Shown one piece after another: positions 8,690-17,609 of a DNA stretch of 39,002 nt (position 1 is the first letter of the stretch; each line of letters starts with the position of its first letter). The stretch is from Mycolicibacterium austroafricanum (lineage in GTDB: Bacteria; Actinomycetota; Actinomycetes; Mycobacteriales; Mycobacteriaceae). The notes beneath the pieces were generated by a model. The model made no database searches and was not told the DNA's origin. It worked only from the letters and a program-made list of their open reading frames with translations. The stretch spans positions 1 to 39,002 of the forward strand of contig NZ_CACSIP010000052.1 in the NCBI RefSeq assembly GCF_902705885.1, written 5' to 3'. Position numbers and translations under genes: made by a program.

Positions 8690-10147
8690 GTGAGCATCGC
8701 ACTGCAGGGCCGGTTCGCCCGGGAGCTGCCGGAACTGGCGGTGCCCTGGAAAGCCGAGGCCGCACCTGAGCCGCAGCTCCTGGCGCTGAACGAACCGCTG
8801 GCCGCTGAACTCGGCCTCGACCCGGGATGGCTTCGCAGCCCGGAAGGTCTGGGTCTGTTGGTGGGCACGACGGTCCCCGACGAAGCGACACCCGTCGCTC
8901 AGGGTTACGCCGGGCATCAGTTCGGTGGCTTCGTTCCCCGGCTCGGGGATGGCCGGGCACTGCTGCTCGGCGAGATCGTCGACACCGCGGGCCGGGTGCG
9001 CGACCTGCACCTGAAGGGTTCCGGGCGGACCCCGTTCGCCCGTGGTGGTGACGGGCTCGCCGCGGTCGGACCGATGGTACGCGAGTACGTCATCAGCGAG
9101 GCCATGCACGCGCTGCACATCCCGACGACGCGGGCGTTGGCCGTGGTGGCCACCGGCCGCCCGGTGTACCGGGAGACGGTTCTGCCCGGCGCCGTGCTGG
9201 CCAGGGTCGCCGACAGCCACCTGCGGGTCGGCTCGTTCCAGTACGCCTCGCTGGTTTCGCGGTCCACCGGGGATCCGGAAGTGCTGCGCCGGCTGGCCGA
9301 TCACGCCATCGCGCGTCACCATCCCACGGCCGCCGAGTCCGACAACCGGTATCTCGCGCTGCTCGACGCCGTGATCGCCGTCCAGGCCGACCTGGTCGCC
9401 CGGTGGATGCTCGTCGGTTTCGTGCACGGGGTGATGAACACCGACAACATGACGATCTCGGGCGAGACGATCGACTACGGGCCCTGCGCGTTCATGGAGA
9501 GCTTCAACCCGGCGACGGTGTTCAGCTCGATCGACAGCGGGGGCCGCTACGCCTTCGGCAACCAGCCCGGAATCGCGCTGTGGAACCTCGCCCGGTTCGC
9601 CGAGACACTGTTGCCGCTGCTGGCAGCGGACACCGATCAGGCGATCACCCTCGCCGAGACGTCGCTGGGCGAGTTCCCGGCCCGCTACCAGGACTGCTGG
9701 TCGACGGGCATGCGGGCCAAACTCGGAGTTGCGGCCACCCCCGCCGACGTGGTGACCCCGCTGGTCGATGATCTGCTCACCCAGATGCAGCAGAGCCAGG
9801 TCGACCACACGTCGTTCTATCGTCGGCTCAGCCGGGCGGCCCGCGGGGACGCAGAGCCGGCGCGGGGAGAGTTCATCGACCTCGCCGCGTTCGACAGCTG
9901 GCTTGTCCGGTGGCGCGACCTGGACCCGGATCCGGACGCGATGGACCTGGTCAACCCCGTCTACATCGCGCGCAACCACTTGGTGGAGGAGGCGCTGACG
10001 GCGGCGACGTCGGGTGAGCTGGCGCCACTGGGACGGCTGCTCGAGGCCATCGGATCGCCGTTCGACGAACGACCCGGGTTCGAGCGTTATGCCGAGCCCG
10101 GTGAGAAAGAGTTCAACAGCTCATTTCGAACTTTCTGTGGAACCTGA
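8690..10147 (+). CDS. selO: SelO family protein adenylyltransferase (YdiU)
   Basis: The 485-residue protein is a pseudokinase of the SelO/YdiU family, which transfers AMP from ATP to protein Ser/Thr/Tyr and is linked to oxidative stress. Visible hallmarks are GYAGHQFGGFVPRLGDGRA, LHLKGSGRTPF (nucleotide-binding Lys), the catalytic loop HGVMNTDNM and the metal-binding TIDYGP. The C-terminus reads FRTFCGT. Its Cys sits three residues from the end, where animal SelO has selenocysteine. The open frame extends further upstream into the lipoprotein gene, but the GTG at 8690, just after GGATGGG, gives the conserved N-terminus. Confidence 0.95.
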   Translation: MSIALQGRFARELPELAVPWKAEAAPEPQLLALNEPLAAELGLDPGWLRSPEGLGLLVGTTVPDEATPVAQGYAGHQFGGFVPRLGDGRALLLGEIVDTAGRVRDLHLKGSGRTPFARGGDGLAAVGPMVREYVISEAMHALHIPTTRALAVVATGRPVYRETVLPGAVLARVADSHLRVGSFQYASLVSRSTGDPEVLRRLADHAIARHHPTAAESDNRYLALLDAVIAVQADLVARWMLVGFVHGVMNTDNMTISGETIDYGPCAFMESFNPATVFSSIDSGGRYAFGNQPGIALWNLARFAETLLPLLAADTDQAITLAETSLGEFPARYQDCWSTGMRAKLGVAATPADVVTPLVDDLLTQMQQSQVDHTSFYRRLSRAARGDAEPARGEFIDLAAFDSWLVRWRDLDPDPDAMDLVNPVYIARNHLVEEALTAATSGELAPLGRLLEAIGSPFDERPGFERYAEPGEKEFNSSFRTFCGT

Positions 10148-10200
10148 CCGCCCGGGCGTACCGTGGCGGGAACCGTAGCAGCTACCCCACAGGAGAGCCC

Positions 10201-11622
10201 TTGAGCGGCAACAGTGTCAGGCTTGGGCTTCAGGACCTGATTTTCATCTATGGCGAGACGTCGAGTTCGAAGATGCACGTCGCCGGGCTGCTCCCGTTCA
10301 CGCCGCCGGCCGACGCCTCCCGGGACTACCTGCGGCAGATGATCGACGAGGCGCGGCGCCAGGAGGTGATGGCGCCGTGGAATCGCAAACTCGCCCACCC
10401 GCGGTTGCAGTTCAGCCCGGTGCACACCTGGGTGACCGACGAGGATTTCGATTTCGACTACCACGTCCGGCGCTCGGCGCTGGCCAGCCCGGGCGATGAG
10501 CGGGAACTCGGCATCCTGGTCTCCCGGCTGCACAGCAACCACCTCGATCTGACCCGCCCGCCGTGGGAGATCCACGTCATCGAGGGGCTCGAGGGCGGTC
10601 GCTTCGCGCTGTACATGAAGATCCACCACGCGCTCGTCGACGGTTACAGCGCGATGCGGATGCTGGCGCGCAGCCTGTCGACGGACCCGGAGTCGCGCGA
10701 CACCCGGATGTTCTTCAATGTGCCCACCCCGCCACGGCCCCGCCGGACGCCCCCGTCGCCGTCGAATCTCCTGACCACCACGCTGCGTACGCTCGGCGGG
10801 TTCGGCTCCCAGATCGCCGGTGGCGTCAGCTCGGCGGTCGATCTGACCAACGCGATCGTCAACACCCAGATCCGGCGCGACGGTGAGTTCTCCAGGATCG
10901 CCGGTTCGGCGTCGGCACCGCACAGCATCCTCAACGCGCGGATCAGCCGAAACCGTCGGTTCGCCACCCAGCAGTACGAATTCGACCGGCTGCGCGCTCT
11001 GAGTTCCCAGCACGGCTCGACGATCAACGACGTGGCGCTGGCGATCATCGGGGGTGGCCTGCGCAAGTTCCTCACCGATTTCGACAAGCTGCCGGACCGC
11101 TCCCTGATCGCCTTCCTCCCGGTCAACGTGCGCCCCAAGGGTGACGAGGGCGGTGGAAATGCGGTGGGGGCCATCCTGGCTCCGATGGGCACCGACATCG
11201 AGGACCCGGTCGAGAGGCTGGAGGCGATCACCGCGGCGACGCGCGCGTCCAAGGCGCAGCTCCAGACGATGTCACCGACGGCCATCATCGCCTACACCGC
11301 GGCACTGTTGGCACCGGCGGGTGGACAGGTCGCCGGCGCCTTGACCGGGGTGCAGCCGCCGTGGCCCTACACCTTCAACCTGTGCGTGTCCAATGTTCCG
11401 GGCCCGCGGGAGCCGTTGTATTTCAACGGTTCCCGGCTGGAGGCGACGTTCCCGGTGTCGATCCCGATCCACGGGATGGCGCTGAACATCACGCTGCAGA
11501 GCTACGCCGAGACCATGAACTTCGGCTTCGTCGGCTGCCGCGACGCGCTGCCTCATCTGCAGCGACTCGCGGTGTACACCGGTGATGCGCTGGGCGATCT
11601 GGAGAAGGCGTCGCTGCGCTAA
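10201..11622 (+). CDS. Wax ester synthase / diacylglycerol acyltransferase (WS/DGAT)
   Basis: The 473-residue enzyme has the condensing motif HHALVDG at residues 142-148. It also carries the family segments PPWEIHVIEGL, INDVALAIIGGGLR, FLPVNVR and CVSNVPGP. These acyltransferases join acyl-CoA to diacylglycerol or fatty alcohol and make mycobacterial storage lipid at the inner face of the membrane. Mycobacteria carry many paralogues, so the specific one cannot be named. The start is a TTG with a strong site (ACAGGAGA) seven bases upstream. It lies 53 bases after selO and converges on the PucR gene. Confidence 0.92.
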   Translation: MSGNSVRLGLQDLIFIYGETSSSKMHVAGLLPFTPPADASRDYLRQMIDEARRQEVMAPWNRKLAHPRLQFSPVHTWVTDEDFDFDYHVRRSALASPGDERELGILVSRLHSNHLDLTRPPWEIHVIEGLEGGRFALYMKIHHALVDGYSAMRMLARSLSTDPESRDTRMFFNVPTPPRPRRTPPSPSNLLTTTLRTLGGFGSQIAGGVSSAVDLTNAIVNTQIRRDGEFSRIAGSASAPHSILNARISRNRRFATQQYEFDRLRALSSQHGSTINDVALAIIGGGLRKFLTDFDKLPDRSLIAFLPVNVRPKGDEGGGNAVGAILAPMGTDIEDPVERLEAITAATRASKAQLQTMSPTAIIAYTAALLAPAGGQVAGALTGVQPPWPYTFNLCVSNVPGPREPLYFNGSRLEATFPVSIPIHGMALNITLQSYAETMNFGFVGCRDALPHLQRLAVYTGDALGDLEKASLR

Positions 11623-11663
11623 CCCAGCGCTAACCGGGTGCACCCTCGGCCCGGCTACGCACC

Positions 11664-13250
11664 TCAAGAACGACGCGCGTCGAAAACCAGCAGCGCGACG
11701 TGCAGCGACGTTCTGGATTCGCCGTCGTCGAGGTCGACGCCCAGAATGTCACGGATGCGAGCCAAACGCTTGTACAGTGCCGGCCGACTGATGTGCAGTC
11801 GCTCGGCGACCGCCACCTTGTTCCCTGCGGCGGCCAGATACTCGCGCAGCACCGCGACGTCAGAAGGGTCGCCCCGATCATCAGCTGTCAACAGTGATTT
11901 CAGCTCGGTCTCGGCGAACTGCTGCACCCGCCTGTCGTCGCGCAGCAGCGTGACCAGGCCACGCAGCCTGGTGTCCGAGGCGCGGAAGTACGGGCGCAGC
12001 TCCCCCATCGACAGCGCCACCTCAGCGATGTGAGCGGCCTCGGCAAGCCCGGCGATCGCGTCCGTCACCGCGCTCACCTCAGCGGCCAGCGCCAGTACCG
12101 AGCCTTGCGGGGCGTCGACACGGGCGACTTCGCGGCGCAGTGTTTCACCGAGCGCTGTGAGCGCTTTTGTCGCCGCGGAGGGTCTGGGGTCCTTGAGCGC
12201 GAGGACGGCGGCGACCTCACCGTCGCCGCGCAAGGCGAACAGCCCGGTGTGGCCGGCGGCGTTGACGGTGTGCGCGACGGTATCGAGAAGGGCGACGTTG
12301 CGGCGATGCCTGGCCACAGGATCACCGGCCCGCTTGTGTCGTTCGACCCTGACCACCGCAGGGAGGTAGTGCGCGCAGGCGCGGAGCCCGAGTGCGTGCG
12401 CCCGGGCGGCGGCCTCGCGTTCCTCGGTGATCCTGCCGTGCCGGACGTCATCGATGAGGCCACTCTGGGCCTGCTGCTGCAACCCTGAGCGGTCGCGTTC
12501 GATCATCCGGTGCAGAGCCAGCGCCGCCGCCGCGCGCTCGAGGACCATCGTCGCCCGGCCGGAGTCCGTGGGAGGGCGCGGCACCACCAGACGTCCCCAC
12601 TCCTCGGTACGAGGGCCGACCGCCGTGGTCGCCCACTGCTCGCCACCGGCACCGGGGCTACGTCGCGAGCGACGCTCCCAGTCCTGCAACGTCGAGGCGT
12701 GGGCACGCGCGGATACCGCGAGCGCCCGATGCGAAAGATCCTCCAGCACAACGGGTTCATCGAGAATCCGGGCAGCGGCGTCCACGATGCCTGCGACCGA
12801 GGCCCGCCTCATGCTGAGCTCTGTGAAGGTTTCGTGAACACGGCGATCGAAGGCGACCTCGTCGTACTGTTCGGCGACGATCCTGCGATGCACCGCCTCG
12901 GTCACCTCGACGAATCGGACCGGGTGATGCAACACCACAAGCGCAAGATCGAGATCCTCCGCGATCGCCGCAGCATTGCCCGGAAGAGCCGGCAGCCGGT
13001 CCCCCAGCTCTACGACCACGCCGACCGCCCCCGCCGACGCCAGGCGTTGCAGGTATTTTCGCGGAGCCCGCGCGAGCGCCGCGCCTGTGGTCAGCACCAA
13101 CTCCCCGCCCTGAAGCAGGGCGGACAGATCCGCCAGGTCGCTGCCGTGTACCCACCGAAGATGCTCGTCCCAGCGCCGCGCGGACAGCACCTCTGGGTCA
13201 CCGGCCTGCACCACGGGCAGCGCGATGACCTCGCCTACCGTCAGCGTCAT
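11664..13250 (-). CDS. PucR-family transcriptional regulator
   Basis: The 528-residue protein has the PucR architecture. The N-terminal purine-catabolism-regulator-like domain starts TLTVGEVIALPVVQAG. A central region follows, then a C-terminal winged helix-turn-helix (NKVAVAERLHISRPALYKRL, about residues 478-500) ending RIRDILGVDLDD. PucR proteins usually activate neighbouring catabolic genes in response to a metabolite. The gene is divergent from mmsA, which makes mmsA and the aminotransferase the likely targets. The ATG at 13250 follows a TACATT -10 element with six bases between, consistent with a leaderless mRNA. The GTG six bases further upstream would fall between the -10 and the transcription start. 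Confidence 0.9.
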   Translation of the reverse strand: MTLTVGEVIALPVVQAGDPEVLSARRWDEHLRWVHGSDLADLSALLQGGELVLTTGAALARAPRKYLQRLASAGAVGVVVELGDRLPALPGNAAAIAEDLDLALVVLHHPVRFVEVTEAVHRRIVAEQYDEVAFDRRVHETFTELSMRRASVAGIVDAAARILDEPVVLEDLSHRALAVSARAHASTLQDWERRSRRSPGAGGEQWATTAVGPRTEEWGRLVVPRPPTDSGRATMVLERAAAALALHRMIERDRSGLQQQAQSGLIDDVRHGRITEEREAAARAHALGLRACAHYLPAVVRVERHKRAGDPVARHRRNVALLDTVAHTVNAAGHTGLFALRGDGEVAAVLALKDPRPSAATKALTALGETLRREVARVDAPQGSVLALAAEVSAVTDAIAGLAEAAHIAEVALSMGELRPYFRASDTRLRGLVTLLRDDRRVQQFAETELKSLLTADDRGDPSDVAVLREYLAAAGNKVAVAERLHISRPALYKRLARIRDILGVDLDDGESRTSLHVALLVFDARRS

Positions 13251-13272
13251 TAACACAATGTAAAGCCGTTAA
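13250..13272. promoter_or_regulatory. Candidate operator and pucR -10 in the divergent spacer
   Basis: An inverted repeat TTAAC-N13-GTTAA spans 13250-13272 between the divergent regulator and mmsA. The minus-strand -10 candidate TACATT (13257-13262) lies inside it. Operators inside divergent spacers are typical for autoregulated activators. The half-sites are only five bases long, so chance is possible. Confidence 0.3.
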
Positions 13273-13330
13273 GGTAATCAGAGACAGTTTGTCGCAACTA
13301 TTGGCGATCCTCGAGTCCCAGACTGGGTGC

Positions 13331-14830
13331 ATGCAGCGTATTTCCCATTGGGTCGACAACAAGGTGTTCGCCGGGTCTGGTAGCGGTACGGCGCCGGTGA
13401 CCAATCCGGCGACAGGTGCGGTGACCGGGCAGGTCGCTCTGGCCAGTGTGGCCGACGCCCGTGCGGTGGTCGATGCGGCGGCCGCGGCGTTCCCGGCCTG
13501 GCGCGACACCTCACTGGCCAAACGCACCCAGGTGCTGTTCCGGTTCCGGGAGTTGCTCAACGCACGCAAGGGCGAGCTGGCCGAGATCATCACCGCCGAG
13601 CACGGCAAAGTCGTCTCCGACGCCCTGGGCGAAGTGTCCCGCGGCCAGGAAGTCGTCGAGTTCGCCTGCGGCATCCCCCACCTGCTCAAAGGCGGGTACA
13701 CCGAGAACGCCTCGACCAACGTCGACGTCTACTCCATCCGCCAACCGCTGGGCCCGGTCGCCATCATCTCCCCGTTCAACTTCCCCGCCATGGTCCCGAT
13801 GTGGTTTTTCCCGATCGCCATCGCCTGCGGCAACACCGTGGTCCTCAAACCCTCCGAGAAAGACCCGACCGCCTCGCTATGGATGGCCGAACTGTGGGCC
13901 GAAGCCGGCCTGCCGCCCGGGGTGTTCAACGTCCTGCACGGCGACAAGACCGCCGTGGACGAACTGCTCACCAACCCCAAGATCAAATCGGTGTCCTTCG
14001 TCGGATCCACCCCGATCGCCCAGTACGTCTACGCCACCGGCACCACCGCAGGCAAACGCGTCCAAGCCCTTGGCGGCGCCAAGAACCACGCCGTGATCCT
14101 GCCCGACGCCGACCTCGACCTGGCCGCCGACGCCATGGTCAACGCCGGCTTCGGCTCCGCTGGCGAACGCTGCATGGCCATCTCGGCCTGCGTCGCCGTC
14201 GGCCCCATCGCCGACGACCTGGTCGCGAAAATCACTGAACGGGCCCGCACCATCAAAACCGGCGACGGCACCAAGAACTCCGACATGGGCCCGCTGGTCA
14301 CCCGAGCCCACCGCGACAAAGTCGCCAGCTACATCGACGCCGGCGAAGCCGACGGCGCCAAAATCGTCGTCGACGGCCGCACCGTCACCCCCGACGGCCC
14401 AGCTGAGGGCTTCTGGCTCGGACCTACCCTCATCGACCACGTCACCCCCAACATGAGCGTCTACACCGATGAAATCTTCGGCCCCGTGCTCTCGGTCGTG
14501 CGCGTGGACACCTACGACCAAGCCATAGAACTGATCAACACCAACCCCTACGGCAACGGCACCGCGATCTTCACCAACGACGGCGGCGCCGCCCGCCGCT
14601 TCCAAAACGAAGTCCAGGTCGGCATGGTCGGCATCAACGTCCCCATCCCCGTCCCCATGGCCTACTACAGCTTCGGCGGCTGGAAGAACTCACTGTTCGG
14701 CGACTCCCACGCCCACGGCACCGACGGCGTCAACTTCTACACCCGCCAAAAAGCCATCACCCAACGCTGGCTCGACCCCAGCTCACGCACCTCCGGCGGC
14801 ATCAACCTCGGCTTCCCCCAAAACGCCTGA
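13331..14830 (+). CDS. mmsA: Methylmalonate/malonate semialdehyde dehydrogenase (CoA-acylating)
   Basis: The 499-residue aldehyde dehydrogenase oxidises methylmalonate or malonate semialdehyde with NAD+ and CoA to propionyl-CoA or acetyl-CoA. Family markers are the start ISHWVDNKVFAGSGSGTAPV, SPFNFPAMVPMWFFPIAIAC, LGGAKNHAVILPDAD and the catalytic Cys in FGSAGERCMA (about residue 281). The YYSFGGWKNSLFGD block near the end is typical of MmsA. The frame is open from 13289, but the ATG at 13331 matches the family N-terminus. From about 13560 onward codons end almost exclusively in C, unlike the flanking genes, suggesting high expression or a different origin. The downstream aminotransferase supplies semialdehyde substrates. 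Confidence 0.93.
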   Translation: MQRISHWVDNKVFAGSGSGTAPVTNPATGAVTGQVALASVADARAVVDAAAAAFPAWRDTSLAKRTQVLFRFRELLNARKGELAEIITAEHGKVVSDALGEVSRGQEVVEFACGIPHLLKGGYTENASTNVDVYSIRQPLGPVAIISPFNFPAMVPMWFFPIAIACGNTVVLKPSEKDPTASLWMAELWAEAGLPPGVFNVLHGDKTAVDELLTNPKIKSVSFVGSTPIAQYVYATGTTAGKRVQALGGAKNHAVILPDADLDLAADAMVNAGFGSAGERCMAISACVAVGPIADDLVAKITERARTIKTGDGTKNSDMGPLVTRAHRDKVASYIDAGEADGAKIVVDGRTVTPDGPAEGFWLGPTLIDHVTPNMSVYTDEIFGPVLSVVRVDTYDQAIELINTNPYGNGTAIFTNDGGAARRFQNEVQVGMVGINVPIPVPMAYYSFGGWKNSLFGDSHAHGTDGVNFYTRQKAITQRWLDPSSRTSGGINLGFPQNA

Positions 14831-14839
14831 ACGCGCCCA

Positions 14840-14896
14840 CGAGAGTACGGTTTTTGACACATCGACCGGGAGAGCCCGTCACAATTCGTACTCTCG
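14840..14896. repeat. Interrupted inverted repeat with inner hairpin
   Basis: The arms CGAGAGTACG (14840-14849) and CGTACTCTCG (14887-14896) are perfectly complementary and lie 37 bases apart. An inner stem (GACCGGG / CCCGTC around an AGAG loop, about 14863-14879) sits between them, so the RNA or single-stranded DNA could form a two-stage hairpin. It lies between mmsA and the aminotransferase gene. It could be an attenuator or terminator, or a small dispersed repeat. There is no T-run on either side. Confidence 0.6.
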
Positions 14897-14936
14897 CGTG
14901 GCATCAACCAGATCAACCAGATAGGTCTCCACTGTC

Positions 14937-16334
14937 ATGACTGTGCTCGACGAAACGCTCGACGACACGACGCTGCCCAACGGCTTGACCGTGGAGGCCG
15001 CCCGCGCCGAGGCCGCGCGGACCTACGAGCTCGACCGCGCCCACGTGTTTCACTCGTGGTCCGCGCAGGCCGACATCTCACCGATGACGATCGTGGCGTC
15101 CGAGGGCTGCCATGTCTGGGACGGCGCCGGCAACCGACTGCTCGATTTCTCGTCGATGCTGGTCAACACCAACATCGGTCATCAGCATCCGAAAGTTGTT
15201 GCCGCCATTGCCGAACAAGCGGCGAAGCTGTGCACGGTGGCGCCGCAGCACGCCAACGACGCCCGCTCCGAGGCCGCCCGGCTGATCGCCGAACGCACCC
15301 CGGGTGAGCTCGACAAGATCTTCTTCACCAACGGCGGCGCCGACGCCGTCGAGCACGCGGTGCGGATGGCCCGGTTGCACACCGGCCGGTACAAGGTGCT
15401 GGCCCGCTACCGCTCCTACCACGGGGGCACCGAGACCGCGATCAACCTGACCGGAGACCCGCGGCGCTGGCCCAACGACCACGGCAACGCGGGCGTCGTC
15501 CACTTCTTCGGCCCGTTCCTCTACCGGTCACGGTTCCACGCCACCACCGAGGCAGAGGAGACCGAGCGTGCGCTCGATCATCTGCACGAGACCATCCGCA
15601 TGGAGGGGCCGTCGACGATCGCGGCGATCATCCTGGAATCCATTCCGGGCACCGCAGGCATCATGGTCCCGCCTCCCGGCTACCTCGCCGGAGTGCGCGC
15701 CCTGTGCGACGAGTACGGCATCATCTTCATCGCCGACGAGGTGATGGCGGGCTTCGGCCGCAGCGGAAAATGGTTCGCAATCGACCATTTTGATGTCGTC
15801 CCGGATCTGCTGACGTTCGCCAAAGGCGTCAACTCCGGCTATGTCCCTCTCGGCGGGGTGGCGATCAGCCCCGCGATCGCGGAGACGTTCGCCCACCGCG
15901 CGTACCCGGGCGGGCTGACGTACTCCGGTCACCCGCTGGCGACGGCCGCAGCGGTCGCCACCATCAACGCCATGACGTCCGAGGGAATCGTCGAGAACGC
16001 CGCGCGCATCGGCAGCGAGGTCCTCGGCCCCGCACTGCGGGAGATGGCCGAGCGGCACCGCTGCGTCGGCGAGGTTCGGGGCGCCGGCGTGTTCTGGGCG
16101 GTCGAACTCGTCGCCGACCAGCAGACCCGGGAGCCGCTGGCGCCGTACGGCAGTTCCAGTGCTGCGATGAATTCCGTTATCGCGGAATGCAAGAACTCTG
16201 GTCTGCTGCCTTTCGCCAACTACAACCGCATTCACGTGGTGCCGCCGTGCATCGTCACCGAGGAACTCGCGAGGGAAGGTGTCGCGATACTGGACCGCGC
16301 CCTGGACGTCGCGGACGCGGCGCTGGAGTCCTAA
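14937..16334 (+). CDS. Class III PLP-dependent aminotransferase
   Basis: The 465-residue enzyme is a fold-type I omega-aminotransferase. FFTNGGADAVEHAVRMAR binds the cofactor phosphate, YRSYHGGT is the stacking segment, ADEVMAGFGRSG carries the Asp for the PLP nitrogen, and Lys296 in TFAKGVNSGYVPLGG forms the Schiff base. It most resembles beta-alanine, taurine or GABA:pyruvate aminotransferases. Next to mmsA a good guess is an amine giving malonate or methylmalonate semialdehyde, for example beta-alanine or beta-aminoisobutyrate. That specificity is inferred from context only. The ATG has no strong ribosome-binding site. Its stop codon overlaps the stop of the convergent gene by four bases. 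Confidence 0.88.
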   Translation: MTVLDETLDDTTLPNGLTVEAARAEAARTYELDRAHVFHSWSAQADISPMTIVASEGCHVWDGAGNRLLDFSSMLVNTNIGHQHPKVVAAIAEQAAKLCTVAPQHANDARSEAARLIAERTPGELDKIFFTNGGADAVEHAVRMARLHTGRYKVLARYRSYHGGTETAINLTGDPRRWPNDHGNAGVVHFFGPFLYRSRFHATTEAEETERALDHLHETIRMEGPSTIAAIILESIPGTAGIMVPPPGYLAGVRALCDEYGIIFIADEVMAGFGRSGKWFAIDHFDVVPDLLTFAKGVNSGYVPLGGVAISPAIAETFAHRAYPGGLTYSGHPLATAAAVATINAMTSEGIVENAARIGSEVLGPALREMAERHRCVGEVRGAGVFWAVELVADQQTREPLAPYGSSSAAMNSVIAECKNSGLLPFANYNRIHVVPPCIVTEELAREGVAILDRALDVADAALES

Positions 16335-16978
16335 GAGCCCAGCTCGCCGGAGATTCCGCGCTCGAGCGCGACTCGGGCGCGTTCGGGCAGCACGACCAGG
16401 CCGTCGAGTTCCCGCCGCGCCAGCCGGTAGGCGCGCTCACGTTCCTGTGCCGTCGCCGCCGTGTCGGCCGACACCCTCAGCAGCCGTTGCGCCCGGCCGA
16501 GGCGTTCCTGCTCCTCGCTGGAGAAGCCGGTGCGGCGCCGCCGGATCGCCTCGGCTTCGGCGACGTCGAAGGCGGTGACGTACTCCTGCACCGCGTCCAG
16601 ATACTCGCGAGTGGCGTCGCGGTCGTCCACGAGGTCGGCCACGTCCGCGGGCCGCAGGAAGTCCGACCGGAGTTTGGCCCGGTGGAAGCGCTCGGTCAGT
16701 GGGTCCCGCATGTCGGTCATCAGCGGATAGTCCAGCAGCTTGGCGACGTCCAGCTCGTATTCGAGCCAGCGGGTGTCGGTCCGGTCGTGTTCCTCGATGG
16801 TGCGGGTGATCGCTCGGCGCTGCGCGGCAGCGGCATCGGGGCGGGGTTCGGGTTCGGGCGGGAGCTCGGCGGCACGGCGGCCGCGGGCAGACGTGATGGC
16901 CCGGAAGGTGGCATAACCCACACCGGCCAGGGGCACGAGGATGATCAACAACTCGGCCAGGCGGATGAGCAGTCCCAT
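16331..16978 (-). CDS. Membrane-anchored hypothetical protein with charged helical domain
   Basis: This 215-residue protein has one N-terminal transmembrane helix (LLIRLAELLIILVPLAGVGY). A Pro/Glu-rich stretch follows, then a long Arg/Glu/Ala-rich, probably helical cytoplasmic region with VAKLLDYPLMTDMRDPLTERF and RRRRTGFSSEEQERL. The pattern recalls conserved mycobacterial proteins of unknown function; I cannot assign a family. It is a single gene, convergent with the aminotransferase and divergent from the exported Gly-rich protein. Confidence 0.7.
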   Translation of the reverse strand: MGLLIRLAELLIILVPLAGVGYATFRAITSARGRRAAELPPEPEPRPDAAAAQRRAITRTIEEHDRTDTRWLEYELDVAKLLDYPLMTDMRDPLTERFHRAKLRSDFLRPADVADLVDDRDATREYLDAVQEYVTAFDVAEAEAIRRRRTGFSSEEQERLGRAQRLLRVSADTAATAQERERAYRLARRELDGLVVLPERARVALERGISGELGS

Positions 16979-17081
16979 TCCGCCAGGATGCCACCACCCG
17001 CGATCCGCATTTATCTAGGCAATCTAGAAAAACCGTCACATTGGTGGTTTCGTTTCGGTATCGCCGGGCAACTTCTTTCGC

Positions 17082-17579
17082 ATGCGAAACAAGACATCTT
17101 CTCCCCGAACCTTCGGATCCTTGCTCTTCGCAGGCGCTGCGGCGACTGCGATCGCGACGGCCCCGCTCGCCTTCGCGCAGAGCCCGTTGAACACCAACCC
17201 GCCGCCACCACCGCCGCCGCCGGCGTGTGTCAACGCTGACGGCACCCCGTGCTACGTCGGCCCTGACGGCGCCGCGGGTGCGATTCCCGGCGGCCCCGGC
17301 GGTGTGGCCGGACCTGAGGGTGCTGCCGGAGGCGTCCCCGGCGGTCCCGTCGGTGAAGCCGGACCCGATGGTGCCGCGGGCGCTATTCCCGGCGGCCCTG
17401 CCGGTGAGGCGGGACCGGGCGGCGTCAGCGGCAGCACCAACCCCGGTGGCGTCAGCGGTGCCGCAGGACCGGAAGGCGCGACCGGCGCCATCCCGGGTGG
17501 TCCCAGCGGAACCGCCGGACCGGGCGGAGCGAGCGGTTGCATCCCCGGTGTGGGCTGCGCAACCATCCCCGCACCCTGA
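17082..17579 (+). CDS. Exported collagen-like Gly/Pro-rich protein
   Basis: The 165-residue protein has a signal peptide (Arg/Lys N-terminus, hydrophobic GSLLFAGAAATAIATAPL, cleavage after AFA at about residue 32). A run of eight Pro and a Cys-bounded segment (ACVNADGTPC) follow. The rest is repeating Gly-rich units such as PGGPVGEAGPDGAAGAI, with Gly about every third residue, as in collagen-like bacterial proteins. The C-terminus has a second Cys pair (GCIPGVGC). It is probably secreted or wall-associated; the function is unknown. No clear ribosome-binding site precedes the ATG. A strong hairpin follows the gene. Confidence 0.75.
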   Translation: MRNKTSSPRTFGSLLFAGAAATAIATAPLAFAQSPLNTNPPPPPPPPACVNADGTPCYVGPDGAAGAIPGGPGGVAGPEGAAGGVPGGPVGEAGPDGAAGAIPGGPAGEAGPGGVSGSTNPGGVSGAAGPEGATGAIPGGPSGTAGPGGASGCIPGVGCATIPAP

Positions 17580-17609
17580 CCTGAGCGCATAACTCGCTAG
17601 TGCTGGCCG

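Noticed and set aside
7426..8868. A 480-codon minus-strand frame
   Set aside because: It is the shadow of the lipoprotein and selO genes, both of which have motifs and ribosome-binding sites.
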